A DNA stretch of 64,000 nt from CAWCKS01 sp963763485 (GCA_963763485.1 CAVXOW010000006.1:930001-994000), one strand, 5' to 3'. Shown: positions 37,227-46,059, numbered from the stretch's first letter. Made by a program: numbers and translations. The notes: generated from the letters alone by a model not told the origin.

Positions 37227-38378
37227 TCAAGCTGGACTGGGCACGGCATAGCTGTCGCCCACCAACTCCAGCTCGGTGCGGGAGCGCTGCCGCGTCAGCG
37301 CCAGCAGCATGCCCATGCCGTAGGCCATCGAGATCATCGATGAGCCGCCATAGGAGATGAACGGCAGCGTCATGCCCTTGGCCGGAATGAGGTGCGCGTT
37401 GACAGCCATGTTGATCGCCGATTGCACGCCGAACAGCATCGCGAGGCCCGCGGACGCAAAGCGCGTGAACAGGTCGTCGCTGCGGTAGGCGTTGCGCAAC
37501 GACCGGATCACAACGAAGCTGAACAACGCGAGCAGCGCAAGGCAAAGCACGATGCCGAACTCTTCGGCCGCGACAGCGAACACGAAGTCGGTGTGGCTGT
37601 CGGGCAGGATGCGTTTCACAGTGCCCTCGCCCGGCCCCTGCCCGAACCAGCCGCCGCGCGTAAATGACTCCATCGCCATGTCGACCTGGAAGGTATCGCC
37701 CGAAGCGGGGTCCATGAAGCGGCGGATGCGGCCGGCGACGTGCGGCACGAACAGAAAAGCGGTGAACAGGCCCGCCGCGCCGGCGCCGGCGAGGCCGAAC
37801 ACCCAGATCATCCGCATCCCCGCCATGAAGAACAGCGAGCCCCACACCATCACGATCAGCATGGTCTGGCCGAAGTCCGGCTCCAGCACGAGCAACGCGA
37901 CCACGATCAACAGCCCGCTCAATGCCAGCGAGGTCGCCGGCATCTCCGGCCGCCGCGCCGATTCCGAGAACAGCCAGGCAATCAGCACCACGAAGGTCGG
38001 CTTCACGAATTCCGACGCCTGCAGGCTGATGCCGACCACCGAGATCCAGCGCCGCGACCCCTTCACCTCGGCGCCGAACACCAGCGTGAGCGCCATCAGC
38101 ACGATACCGATCACGAACACGATCAGCGCCGAGCGCCTGACACTGCGGGGCGACAGCAGCGAGGTCGCGAGCAGCACGATCAGGGACGGAATGAGGAACG
38201 CGACGTGACGGTTGAAGAAGTGAAAGGGATCGAGCCCGATGCGCACGGCGACCGCCGGGCTCGCCGCGAGCGACAGCACGATGCCGCCGAGCATCAGGGT
38301 GAGCAGCGCGGCAAGCAGCAGCCGGTCGACGGTCCACCACCATTCGCCGAACGGGGTGCGTTGGTCGCGCTCGATCAT
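37227..38378 (-). CDS. ftsW: Septal peptidoglycan polymerase FtsW
   Basis: SEDS-family glycosyltransferase that polymerises lipid II at the septum with FtsI. About ten transmembrane helices, with L-V-L-E-P-D-F-G-Q-T, the loop S-H-T-D-F-V-F-A-V-A-A-E-E and P-F-I-S-Y-G-G-S-S-M. 383 residues from ATG 38378 (AGGACC upstream); an upstream start at 38435 would add a non-conserved 19-residue stretch. In the usual dcw order murD would lie directly upstream; here a 10.5-kb insertion separates them, so ftsW may rely on a new promoter. Confidence 0.95.
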   Translation of the reverse strand: MIERDQRTPFGEWWWTVDRLLLAALLTLMLGGIVLSLAASPAVAVRIGLDPFHFFNRHVAFLIPSLIVLLATSLLSPRSVRRSALIVFVIGIVLMALTLVFGAEVKGSRRWISVVGISLQASEFVKPTFVVLIAWLFSESARRPEMPATSLALSGLLIVVALLVLEPDFGQTMLIVMVWGSLFFMAGMRMIWVFGLAGAGAAGLFTAFLFVPHVAGRIRRFMDPASGDTFQVDMAMESFTRGGWFGQGPGEGTVKRILPDSHTDFVFAVAAEEFGIVLCLALLALFSFVVIRSLRNAYRSDDLFTRFASAGLAMLFGVQSAINMAVNAHLIPAKGMTLPFISYGGSSMISMAYGMGMLLALTRQRSRTELELVGDSYAVPSPA

Positions 38379-38727
38379 GGGTGCGGTCCTGGGTGCGGTC
38401 CGGAGGCAATTTGGTCGCGCCAGCTTAGTTGACAAAAGGTTAAGGAATTGCCGACGAGTTGAAGCTCGTCAGGCTGGATCAGTCGCGACCACTGCTCCCC
38501 GCCAAGCGCTTGAACTCTGATGGTTTATCGGCGCTCTTGTGTGACTTTTGATCGCATCTTTTAAGAGTGTATCTTAAAAACAACAACTATAGATGATGTT
38601 ATGGCAAGGCACGGCGGCAGGTCGAGACGCGCGATCACGATAGTAAGCGACAAACCCACCCGAGTTGGTCATTAGGCCCCCCAATAAACGGAGGGTGTGA
38701 GTTTACTATGCTCGAGCGGCCCTGCTG
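38379..38727. other. Left junction of insertion, non-coding
   Basis: About 350 bases with an AT-rich core near 38535-38600 (TTTTAAGAGTGTATCTTAAA) that is unlike the dcw genes. A 24-codon frame from the ATG at 38601 is too short to support. The ftsW promoter may lie here. Confidence 0.5.
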
Positions 38728-39154
38728 CTATTTCACCAACGTCACTGGCACGTCGGCCAAATGCAGCAGCTGAGTGGCTATCGAGCCCAAGAGCATGCCG
38801 CGTACGCCACCCAATCCTCGGGTTCCCATCACAATCTGCGTCACATGCTCCTCGTGGGCTACGCGATTGATCGTTGCCGCAACAGCGCCTCGCTCTGAAC
38901 GAGTTCGCGTACGTAGCTCCCGCTTCTTGGCAGACGGTAACGGCCTCTTGCAGCGCTTCCCTGGCCGCCTCTTCTTCTTGCTGCTCGATCCACGACAGCG
39001 GCATGATCCCTCCATCTGCACCTAGATTGAGAGTGGCCGGATTTTGGACGTTCACGATAATCAAACTGGCTCCCATCCTGCCGAATTGATCAATGGCGAG
39101 TTTGACGGCGCGGATCGATGCAGGCGAGCCGTCAAAGGGCACGAGGACTTTCAA
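38728..39154 (-). CDS. Universal stress protein A family, one frameshift
   Basis: About 141 residues when corrected. Starts with TTG at 39154 behind AAGGGAG: K-V-L-V-P-F-D-G-S-P-A-S, the UspA opening. The C-terminal ATP-binding motif reads G-T-R-G-L-G-G-V-R-G-M-L-L-G-S, so it belongs to the nucleotide-binding class. One extra base between about 38890 and 38925 shifts the frame in the middle. USPs help survival under starvation or oxygen limitation. It lies 136 bases downstream of the second USP on the same strand and may share its promoter. Confidence 0.82.
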
Positions 39155-39290
39155 GACTTAGCTCCCTTAAGAATCCTCTAAATGCCCGAATCGGATCAAA
39201 AGCTCCGTTTCGACCTCCGCACCGCCGCGCCGATCTACGAGGGACATCGTTAGAGCCTGTCGGCCCGTCGCGCACTCTGGTTCGAAGCTC

Positions 39291-39722
39291 TCAGTGGCAA
39301 ACCAGCACGGCGATCTTCGAATGCGTGAGCACCTTGACGGTTTCGCTTCCGAGAATAACGGCCGAAATACCCCGGCGACCATGCGACGCCATCACGATGA
39401 GATCGCAGTGCTTTGCCGCCGCGGTGTCGACAATGCCCTTGTAGGGAAATTCGTCTTCAACATGAACCTTCTCGCAACCGATACTTGCTGCTTTCGCAGC
39501 ATCCGCAACTGCATCCAGCGCCGCAGCGGCAGCACGGCTTTCTCCTTCGCGAACTACAGCTCCGGTACGGGCATCCAAACCTGGACCGAACCAGCGAAAA
39601 GGTTCTGACACGCTCACGGCCGTGACCTTGGCTCCCACACTCTTGGCTAATTCAATCCCATTGCGAACAGCGCTCATCGCAAGATCAGAACCGTCAGTCG
39701 CGATCAGGATATTTTTGTACAT
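39291..39722 (-). CDS. Universal stress protein A family
   Basis: A 143-residue UspA protein from ATG 39722 (behind GGAGGA): Y-K-N-I-L-I-A-T-D-G-S-D-L-A at the start and the nucleotide-binding motif S-H-G-R-R-G-I-S-A-V-I-L-G-S-E-T near the end. In several bacteria such genes are activated by FNR-type regulators under low oxygen, and a perfect box stands 52 bases upstream of this start. Upstream in-frame codons (to 39806) would run through that box, so they were rejected. Confidence 0.9.
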   Translation of the reverse strand: MYKNILIATDGSDLAMSAVRNGIELAKSVGAKVTAVSVSEPFRWFGPGLDARTGAVVREGESRAAAAALDAVADAAKAASIGCEKVHVEDEFPYKGIVDTAAAKHCDLIVMASHGRRGISAVILGSETVKVLTHSKIAVLVCH

Positions 39723-39773
39723 GTGATCCTCCAGCACTTTGCGAGAAAAATACGTGACACAGCGCTGATCGCG

Positions 39774-39787
39774 TTGATCTTCATCAA
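39774..39787 (-). promoter_or_regulatory. FixK/FNR-type box
   Basis: TTGATCTTCATCAA, a perfect TTGAT-N4-ATCAA dyad, centred 58 bases before the USP start at 39722. With the usual -41.5 spacing the transcript would begin about 18 bases before the start codon. It could also serve the divergent haemerythrin gene (start 39961), but the spacing fits the USP better. Confidence 0.7.
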
Positions 39788-39960
39788 CTGCCCGCGACGG
39801 ATGCATCGAGGCAGCGGGCGCTCATCGCGCCCGTCGATGTGGTTGCTCGAGCAACCGAGAATGGAATCTGGCAATAGCTAGCGAAAAATGACCGCCTGTT
39901 TTGATCTTTCGCAACCATGATGGCCGGCCCGGTGGCAGACTTTTCGAAAAGGATCGCGCC

Positions 39961-40524
39961 ATGATCATAGATCTCCTGCGCCGAGAACATCGCAATATCG
40001 AAAAGCTGCTTCGTGTGCTCGAACGGGAGCTGGGTATCTTTGACCTCGGACAGCGCCCCGACTATGAGGTTATTCGGGCGGTGATCAGCTATTTTGAAGT
40101 CTATCCCAATGCCTACCACCACCCGCAGGAAGACCTGGTCTTCAGCAAGCTGAAAGTGCGCGATCCCGCCGCGGCCAACCGTGTTGGTGACCTTGGCGCC
40201 GAGCACCGGAGCGGAGCCGAACGCCTGCGCCGGGTCGCGGCCGCGGTCGAAGGTGTCCTCGCGGATCGGGAAATCTTGCGGCAAACCGTCGACGACATCA
40301 TTCATGATTTCATCGAGCACGAGCGGCGTCATATCGAAATGGAAGAGCGTTACTTCTTCCCGGCCGCGGTTAAGGCCCTGCGACCTGAAGACTGGTCAGA
40401 GATCGCCTCGACGGCGAGCGATCAAAAAAATCCGCTGTTTAGCGATACCGTCGAACGGAGATTCGAGGGCGTAAGAAAGCATATCCTGCGATTGGAACGG
40501 GACGCCGAGGCGGAACGCAGGTGA
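39961..40524 (+). CDS. Haemerythrin-like HHE domain protein
   Basis: A 187-residue helical protein with the HHE iron-binding pattern: R-R-E-H-R-N-I-E-K-L-L, Y-H-H-P-Q-E-D-L-V-F, E-H-R-S-G-A-E-R-L and F-I-E-H-E-R-R-H-I-E-M-E-E-R-Y-F-F-P. Such proteins bind a di-iron centre and act in oxygen or nitric oxide handling, iron storage or repair of iron-sulfur clusters. The start M-I-I-D-L-L at 39961 is behind AAAGGATC. The divergent neighbour is an FNR-type regulated stress gene. The substrate is unknown. Confidence 0.85.
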   Translation: MIIDLLRREHRNIEKLLRVLERELGIFDLGQRPDYEVIRAVISYFEVYPNAYHHPQEDLVFSKLKVRDPAAANRVGDLGAEHRSGAERLRRVAAAVEGVLADREILRQTVDDIIHDFIEHERRHIEMEERYFFPAAVKALRPEDWSEIASTASDQKNPLFSDTVERRFEGVRKHILRLERDAEAERR

Positions 40525-40638
40525 GGCGCTGCGGCCGCCGTCGACTGCAGTTGATCTAAGCAACCTGTTCCCAGCAAAAACGCTAGTCTGGTAACTACGG
40601 CAAGTGGACTGATCCCAACCAATCCGAGAGTTAAGACA

Positions 40639-40830
40639 ATGAGTGATCAGGTCGAGGTGCTCGAGCGGTTGCTCGGACAAGCTGCCTTCCGGCTGTGGCC
40701 GGATCTACCGCGAGATATTCAGGAAAAGCTTTTTGAAAGTGCTGTGCCTCTTCATGAAACAACGAGACACAGCCTTGCGGTTCTTCTCCACGAACGACAT
40801 CCACGAACTGCACATCCTCCAAGGCCATAG
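40639..40830 (+). CDS. Hypothetical small protein
   Basis: A 63-residue frame (MSDQVEVLERLLGQAAFRLW...) with a helical, acidic first half (D-I-Q-E-K-L-F-E-S-A-V) that looks like genuine protein, and a basic end. It follows the haemerythrin gene by 114 bases on the same strand. No family recognised and only a weak purine stretch before the ATG. Confidence 0.5.
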   Translation: MSDQVEVLERLLGQAAFRLWPDLPRDIQEKLFESAVPLHETTRHSLAVLLHERHPRTAHPPRP

Positions 40831-40978
40831 CGAGCGACAAGAGCAGTCCAAACAATTGGCAGCTATCGCAAGCGGTGCCGACCGCCGGCGCCGGTCCAGC
40901 GCGACGTTAGGCTTGGCGAGACAAAGCGCCTCGCGGTCAGCCAACTCGTTGGCGCAATCGGCAACGGACACTCAGCGT

Positions 40979-41194
40979 TCAGAAGACGCCCGCGAAATGA
41001 AGCACGATCACGACCGTCAGGATCGCACCGCTGAATCCCATGCCTCCATTACCGTAACCATAGCCATAGCCATAGCCATAGCCATAGCCATAGCCATAGC
41101 CATAGCCATAGCCATAGCCATAACCGTAGCCGCTGAAGCGGCCGCCAAATAACAGGGCCACAAGCAGGACGATGAGTATCAGGCCAATCGACAT
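40979..41194 (-). CDS. Membrane peptide with 13 Gly-Tyr repeats
   Basis: A 71-residue peptide: an N-terminal transmembrane helix (I-G-L-I-L-I-V-L-L-V-A-L-L-F-G-G), thirteen consecutive Gly-Tyr pairs, then N-G-G-M-G and a second hydrophobic segment (A-I-L-T-V-V-I-V-L). The overall shape recalls DUF3309-type small membrane proteins, which have Gly-rich linkers, but the GY run is exceptional. It is the last gene of the minus-strand cytochrome operon, 38 bases after the c4-type gene. ATG at 41194 was preferred over a TTG just upstream. Confidence 0.65.
   Translation of the reverse strand: MSIGLILIVLLVALLFGGRFSGYGYGYGYGYGYGYGYGYGYGYGYGYGNGGMGFSGAILTVVIVLHFAGVF
41058..41117. repeat. Hexanucleotide microsatellite, ten perfect CCATAG units
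   Basis: Ten perfect tandem CCATAG units, flanked by degenerate units at 41052-41057 and 41118-41129. It encodes most of the GY run on the minus strand. Because the unit is six bases, copy-number change by slippage would alter the length of the run without breaking the frame. Confidence 0.9.
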
Positions 41195-41234
41195 CAATCA
41201 TGCCTGGCAAGAAAAAAGTGTTCGGCTGGGTGGA

Positions 41235-41849
41235 TCAGTTTGCAGCTGACCTGACGAAGCTGAGATAAGAGGCAAGCGCCTCGATTTCGTTCGGGCCCAA
41301 CGAGGTCGCAACCTGCGGCATCGGAAATCCGGTGCCCGAATGATATCCCTCACCCCACTCCCGAAGTCGTCGTCTCAGGTAAGAATAGGAAAGCCCTCCC
41401 AATCGGGGAATTTCTCTGACGCCCACAGCATCCGGTCCATGGCAAGCAACGCAGGCCACAATATTGGCGTCCGGAATACCTTCGTTGTAAATTTTGCTTC
41501 CCGCGTCTACCAGGCTCCGGTTTCCGTCGTTGGCGGCTCTTGGGGAAATCGTTGCAAAATAGTTCGCCAGATCACGCGCGGTATCGGACGGAAGAGCCGC
41601 CACAGCACCCCACATGTATTGCTTCGCAAACGGATTGTCGCGCGTTTGAGCGTGGAAGCTTCGAAGCTGACTCTCGAGGTATTGCGGCCTTTGCCCGGCC
41701 AGTCGCGGCGCGACCATAAAACCCTGCGCCGATGTGCCGTGGCACCACGTGCAATTTCGGACGCTGGCGCCGCCGACATCGCCTGCCCACGACGAAGCTG
41801 CGGAGCACAAAACCGCCAGCATCGCTATCTTTAGCCCGATGAGCTTCAT
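41235..41849 (-). CDS. Dihaem c4-type cytochrome c (copy 1)
   Basis: A 204-residue periplasmic cytochrome with a signal peptide ending near S-S-W-A-G-D and two haem sites, C-T-W-C-H and C-V-A-C-H, one per domain, as in cytochrome c4. The segment A-P-R-L-A-G-Q-R-P-Q-Y-L-E-S-Q-L and the second R-L-G-G-L are the class hallmarks around axial ligands. Cytochromes c4 carry electrons to oxidases; the iron-oxidiser protein Cyc1 is a member. It is 57 bases downstream of copy 2 in the same operon. Confidence 0.9.
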   Translation of the reverse strand: MKLIGLKIAMLAVLCSAASSWAGDVGGASVRNCTWCHGTSAQGFMVAPRLAGQRPQYLESQLRSFHAQTRDNPFAKQYMWGAVAALPSDTARDLANYFATISPRAANDGNRSLVDAGSKIYNEGIPDANIVACVACHGPDAVGVREIPRLGGLSYSYLRRRLREWGEGYHSGTGFPMPQVATSLGPNEIEALASYLSFVRSAAN

Positions 41850-41906
41850 GATCTTGAGCTTTGCGCCTTATGCTTTCATCGAAACAGTGACGTGCAGACT
41901 GAAGAG

Positions 41907-42533
41907 CTATTGCAGAGAACTCACGTAAGCCGCGACAGCTTCGACCTGCGACGGCGTCAGGTTATGCGCAGTCGGGGCCATGATGGCGGATGTGTCGACC
42001 GCCGTACCCTGACCTCGTTGCTTCTTCCAGCCTGTCAATTGACCAACGGTGTATGAGTAGACCTGACCCGCCAGGCGCGGAATCTCGTTCTGTCCCTTAC
42101 CCTCCATGCCGTGACAGGCCGAGCATGCAGGAACGTTGGACTCGGGAAGGCCCTCCTCGTAGATCTTCTTGCCGAGCGCGAGATTGTTGCGCGGAGCGCC
42201 ACCAAGTGGCCTTGGATTGAGTCTCCTGAAATGCTCCGCCAACGCCGAGAGCATCGGTGAACTCAGGCTGTGTGCGACGTTGGCCATAATGGGATTCGTC
42301 CGCCGACGTTCGATGAAGGCGCGCAACTGGTTCTCGAGATATTGCGGCTGCTGTCCGGCGAGGCGCGGCATCGTATAGTATCCGCGATAACCTTCCCCCG
42401 ACAGACCGTGGCAGGTTTTGCAATATTCAAGCTTGGCTCCGAGGTCGCCCGCGTAACTCGCGAAAGCAAGTCCGGCACAGAGCGCGGTCGCGAGGATTGT
42501 CGCTTTCAGCGCCTGTTGGCCAGGGATATTCAT
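41907..42533 (-). CDS. Dihaem c4-type cytochrome c (copy 2)
   Basis: A 208-residue protein with a signal peptide (F-A-S-Y-A-G-D) and haem motifs C-K-T-C-H and C-S-A-C-H. Y-T-M-P-R-L-A-G-Q-Q-P-Q-Y-L-E-N-Q-L supplies a likely Met axial ligand. Its closest relative in this window is copy 3 at 45381, with which it shares long blocks such as F-I-E-R-R-R-T-N-P. It lies 86 bases after the outer-membrane protein gene. Role in electron transfer is inferred from family and neighbours. Confidence 0.92.
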   Translation of the reverse strand: MNIPGQQALKATILATALCAGLAFASYAGDLGAKLEYCKTCHGLSGEGYRGYYTMPRLAGQQPQYLENQLRAFIERRRTNPIMANVAHSLSSPMLSALAEHFRRLNPRPLGGAPRNNLALGKKIYEEGLPESNVPACSACHGMEGKGQNEIPRLAGQVYSYTVGQLTGWKKQRGQGTAVDTSAIMAPTAHNLTPSQVEAVAAYVSSLQ

Positions 42534-42619
42534 GGTCTCGCTTTCGCTGACGCTGGATATTGTCGTGCCGAAGAGCCGGTTGCGAGGACAAGCATCTGAT
42601 TGGAATTGCCTATGCCGAA

Positions 42620-43396
42620 CTACTGCCCGACACGAAAGTTGAGACCCAATTTGATCATTTGCGAGGCTTGCTTGAAACTCACTGGTCCCGCAAATGCGTT
42701 GACTGTGTCGGACATCGTCACGTTCTGGCGCCCGAATTCGTAGAAGTCATATTCCAGTCTTGCCGACCAGTCATCGGTGAACGCCCACTCGACGCCACCG
42801 CCGGCGGTCCAGCCACCACGCATGCCCAATCCTTCGGCGTCGAAGTTGATGCCCGTAAACGAGCCGGTCACGCTGTATTTATCGTTGCTCCAGGCTCCGC
42901 CTCCCTTGATGTAGAAGAGCCAGTGGTCGATCGCGTAGCCCAACCTTGCTGTAACCGTCGGGATGAAATCCGTTCGCGCCGTGACGAGGAGGAAGTCACC
43001 GGGGTTGCCTGCCGGCAACGCCACCAAAGTGCTTCCCGTCTTTAGCGTACCAGCCGAGACGGCGCCTTCAACGCCAACCACAAAATTCGGCGAGAACTGA
43101 TAGTCGCAACCGATCTGGCCGCCGATCACCGCGCCGCTCGATCGGAGGTTGACCGTAGTGGCTCCTACGGTAACCGGACCTCCTGACAGCGCGTCCTGCA
43201 CGAGTTGCACCGGATCGGTCGCATCCTTTCGCTCCCAGGCGCCACCGCCATGAGCGCCGAGATAGCATCCGGTCCACGTGAACCGCGATACGAACGAGGC
43301 CTTCGCTGGCGGAGCGAGCGGAAAGTCGGCGGCGAATGCGGGCGCGGCGAATGCCAGCGCAAGCCCCGTAGCACCCAGGAAAAGTAATTTGTTCAT
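42620..43396 (-). CDS. Outer-membrane beta-barrel protein
   Basis: A 258-residue barrel protein of the Omp25/Omp31-like group: signal peptide (L-A-L-A-F-A-A-P-A-F-A-A), then F-T-W-T-G-C-Y-L-G-A-H-G-G-G, W-L-F-Y-I-K-G-G-G-A-W-S and the final G-L-N-F-R-V-G-Q. About eight strands are expected. Relatives are abundant in Bradyrhizobium and of unclear function. Its place between the Cyc2-like gene and the c4 cytochromes suggests shared expression, though a direct role in electron transfer need not follow. Confidence 0.85.
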   Translation of the reverse strand: MNKLLFLGATGLALAFAAPAFAADFPLAPPAKASFVSRFTWTGCYLGAHGGGAWERKDATDPVQLVQDALSGGPVTVGATTVNLRSSGAVIGGQIGCDYQFSPNFVVGVEGAVSAGTLKTGSTLVALPAGNPGDFLLVTARTDFIPTVTARLGYAIDHWLFYIKGGGAWSNDKYSVTGSFTGINFDAEGLGMRGGWTAGGGVEWAFTDDWSARLEYDFYEFGRQNVTMSDTVNAFAGPVSFKQASQMIKLGLNFRVGQ

Positions 43397-43429
43397 AACA
43401 AAGGTCTCCGTTGTGCTTGCGGACCCCGC

Positions 43430-44996
43430 CTACATCGCGAACCATGCGTGAAGGAAGAGGCTGTTGTTGTCGTGAGCGCCGATCGTCGTGCCATTGAACT
43501 TGTTGTAGTAAGTGTATTGCAGGCCGATGCGCGCGTTGAACCAGGGCCAGCCCGGCGCCTTGCCGACGCCGAACGGGATGTAGGCGATCTCACCGATCCA
43601 GCCATTGCTGTTTGGTGTCAGGGCATTTCCGAGCAAATCAGTCCCGTACAACATCGCATCGGCAGTGCCGGTGATATCGAAGTACTGGCCGGTGAGAACC
43701 ACCCGATTGTCGCCGCCGGCGGCAAGCGAGGCCAACAGGTGAAGACTGTTGACCTGGTTGGTCGGATTGGATGATGGCGTCGATGAAAAGCCAGCGAAGC
43801 TTGCGTCGAGCTTTTGCATCTCGCGAATGTAGCTGGCACGCAATGTCAGCCAGAATTTGGCGCCCTGATACTGGTATTGCGTGTCGAAGCCGACGTCGGT
43901 GAACTTGTCCGTCTGCGCGAACGTACCGGTCGTTCCCGTTGCAAAGGTCGGGTCGAGCCATGGATTGACGTTGAAGCGCATCCCGAACGCACCGACCATC
44001 AGCGAATGATTGCCCCAGTGCGGTTCGAGCGCGACACGCCAATAAGGCGCTATGCCGTTGAATAATCCCGGTGCGCCAAATGGATCTGTCCCGAGTGCAT
44101 TCTGCTGGTTGAAACCGAGCGTCTTGTAGCCCGTCGCTTCGAGATAAAGCATGTCATTGATGAAGGTGTAGACGCCAACGCCGCCCACATGAGCGCTAAA
44201 GGCGCCTTCGATCATCGTCTTGGTCCCGGGCGTATTGGCGAGCGTGGATGCCGCATAAGGGAAAGACCAGGCCGGGCGTTGTGTTCCACAGGTCCTGGAC
44301 GGTCGGATTGTTGTTGGCTGTGATTCCGTAAATTACATCCAGGGGGCCAAGAGACGCGCTCCTGGCGAAGCGAACATCGGTATTGTCCCACGTCCAGGTG
44401 TGACCGAACGGATCGCCAAATCCACCGGCGGGCGGCGCGTTGTAAGTGACCTGGGCGAATGCGCCGACATCATTGGTGACTGCGCCACCCCAGAACGCGC
44501 TGAACGGCGAGAGCACCGTGTTGTCATTCGGCTTGTAAGGGTCCGTCGGCGGTGGCAGCGGCGCTTGCGTGTGCGTGTAACCGACGATGGCCATCATCGA
44601 GACCGGAGGTACCCAGCCCTTTGTGCCGCCCGAACCATTGCCTGCGTCGACGCTGCCATCAATGGCCTTGGCATAGCTGCGCAACTGGGCGTTCGCATCA
44701 TTTGGACCCGGAGCACTCGAGAACGGCGTCGTTCGATAGAGCCCACCACCGGTCGTATAGCCGAGCAACTTGAAGCGACGTCCGAACGGGGTCAGGCCGG
44801 GAAAATCCGTGTGGCAAGTTCCGCACGGTTGCCCGGTCTGCCGCGCGAAACTCGGCAGTGCTTGGGCAGGTGTCGTAAAGCTGATCGTCAGCAAACCGCT
44901 GAGAATGACGGCTATGGCAAACGTGGCAACAAGCCCGAAACGCCAGGCATGTTGAGATAGACGACTGCAAACAACTTGCATCGCGCCCCAATCCAT
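43430..44996 (-). CDS. Cyc2-like fused cytochrome-porin, one frameshift
   Basis: About 521 residues when corrected. A signal peptide ends near A-Q-A, followed directly by L-P-S-F-A-R-Q-T-G-Q-P-C-G-T-C-H and F-P-G-L-T-P-F-G-R-R-F-K-L-L-G-Y, the sequence pattern I associate with Cyc2 outer-membrane cytochromes: one CXXCH haem plugged into a porin barrel. The remaining ~420 residues are rich in alternating aromatic strands and end in F-L-H-A-W-F-A-M, like a barrel end signal. One extra base near 44265 (CGCCCGGCCTGG) breaks the frame. Start could also be ATG 44981. In iron oxidisers Cyc2 takes electrons from outside Fe(II). First gene of the minus-strand operon. Family assignment is by eye. Confidence 0.72.
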
Positions 44997-45380
44997 TCGT
45001 TCGCGGCGCTTCGTGCAACCGCACGATCAAAGTCCCTACGCCGCTCACGACGCAACGATAGCGCAACACTCGAATGCGTGGTCAAGCTCGTCAAAGCAGT
45101 GCATCCGTTTTCATGATACTGGGCCCTTTCCGCAACAGACCAAGCAACAAGATGATTGTTTAAACATCACGCGACGACCTTCGCTCATCCGCCATTGCTT
45201 CGCGTTCGCAACAGAGCCGGTTAGCATCATCACAAAGCATCAGCGTTTGACGCTAGCCGTTCGCAACAAGCTGATACACCGGCATCCCTCTCGGTGATCT
45301 GAATCAAATTGACGAGAGAGAATGAGCTAAGCAAGAGTGCTGGCCAGGCGTAACGTCGCTCATCATTGGAAGGCGGGCTT
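44997..45380. other. Divergent promoter region of the cytochrome genes
   Basis: 384 bases between the divergent Cyc2-like operon and c4 copy 3, with a FixK/FNR-type site at 45294-45307. No comparable site was found close to the Cyc2-like start. No gene is visible. Confidence 0.6.
45294..45307 (+). promoter_or_regulatory. FixK/FNR-type box
   Basis: GTGATCTGAATCAA, one mismatch from TTGAT-N4-ATCAA. Its centre is 80 bases before the ATG of c4 copy 3 (45381), which would give a leader of about 38 bases containing the GGAAGG ribosome site. Confidence 0.6.
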
Positions 45381-46022
45381 ATGAGCTTACGATCGGTGCT
45401 GTCAGCAGCAGTTCTCGCAGTCGTCGTCTCCGCGTCGGCACATGCGCAGGACAAGGGAAAGTCCGACGTTTCGCCACAAGAGCTCAAGGCCAAGACCGAC
45501 TATTGCAAGACGTGCCATGGGATGTCAGGTCAAGGTTTTCGCGGACCTATCCGATGCCGCGGCTCGCCGGGCAGCAACCTGAGTATCTTGAAAACCAGTT
45601 GCAAGCGTTCATCGAACGTCGGCGGACGAATCCCGTGATGTTCAACGTCGCGCACGTCTCTGGGTCCAGCAATGCTCCCGGCGCTGGCCGCGCACTTCCA
45701 TGATCTCAATCCGAACCCGCTCGGCGGAGCACCAAGGGCTCTCGTCGCGGCGGGCAAACAAATTTATCAAGATGGTATTCCTGCAGCCAACGTTCCTGCC
45801 TGCGCGACCTGTCACGGGCCGGACGCGAAAGGCGCTGAGGTATTTCCTCGTCTGGCGGGCCAACTCGACGACTACATCATCAGGAAGCTCCTGAACTGGG
45901 ACAAGGAACGCGGTCAGGATCCGAAGAAACCGGACACATCGGCCATCATGGAGCCGATCGCGCACAATCTGACGGAGGCACAGGTCAAAGCCGTCGCCGC
46001 CTATCTGAGTTATCTGGAGTGA
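45381..46022 (+). CDS. Dihaem c4-type cytochrome c (copy 3), two compensating frameshifts
   Basis: About 213 residues when corrected. Signal peptide V-V-S-A-S-A-H-A-Q-D, haem motifs C-K-T-C-H and C-A-T-C-H, and Y-P-M-P-R-L-A-G-Q-Q-P-E-Y-L-E-N-Q-L. It is closely similar to copy 2. One base is missing near 45547 (after G-F-R-G) and one is extra near 45658 (before L-G-P-A-M-L-P-A-L), so the ends share a frame but the 37 residues between do not, and that shifted stretch contains a stop. ATG 45381 follows GGAAGG. Confidence 0.85.
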
Positions 46023-46059
46023 TCGCGTGTGCGTCGGCTAAGCGGCGCGATGCCCGCGG

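Noticed and set aside
38601..38675. 24-codon frame MARHGGRSRRAIT... at the left junction
   Set aside because: Too short, no ribosome site and no hydrophobic or structured segment to support it.
38379..38727. Phage-type attachment site or integrase scar at the island edge
   Set aside because: I looked for a tRNA end, integrase fragment or a direct repeat shared with the right edge near 48840-48914 and found none by eye.
41052..41129. Possible CRISPR or regulatory array
   Set aside because: Six-base units with no spacers; it is a coding microsatellite.
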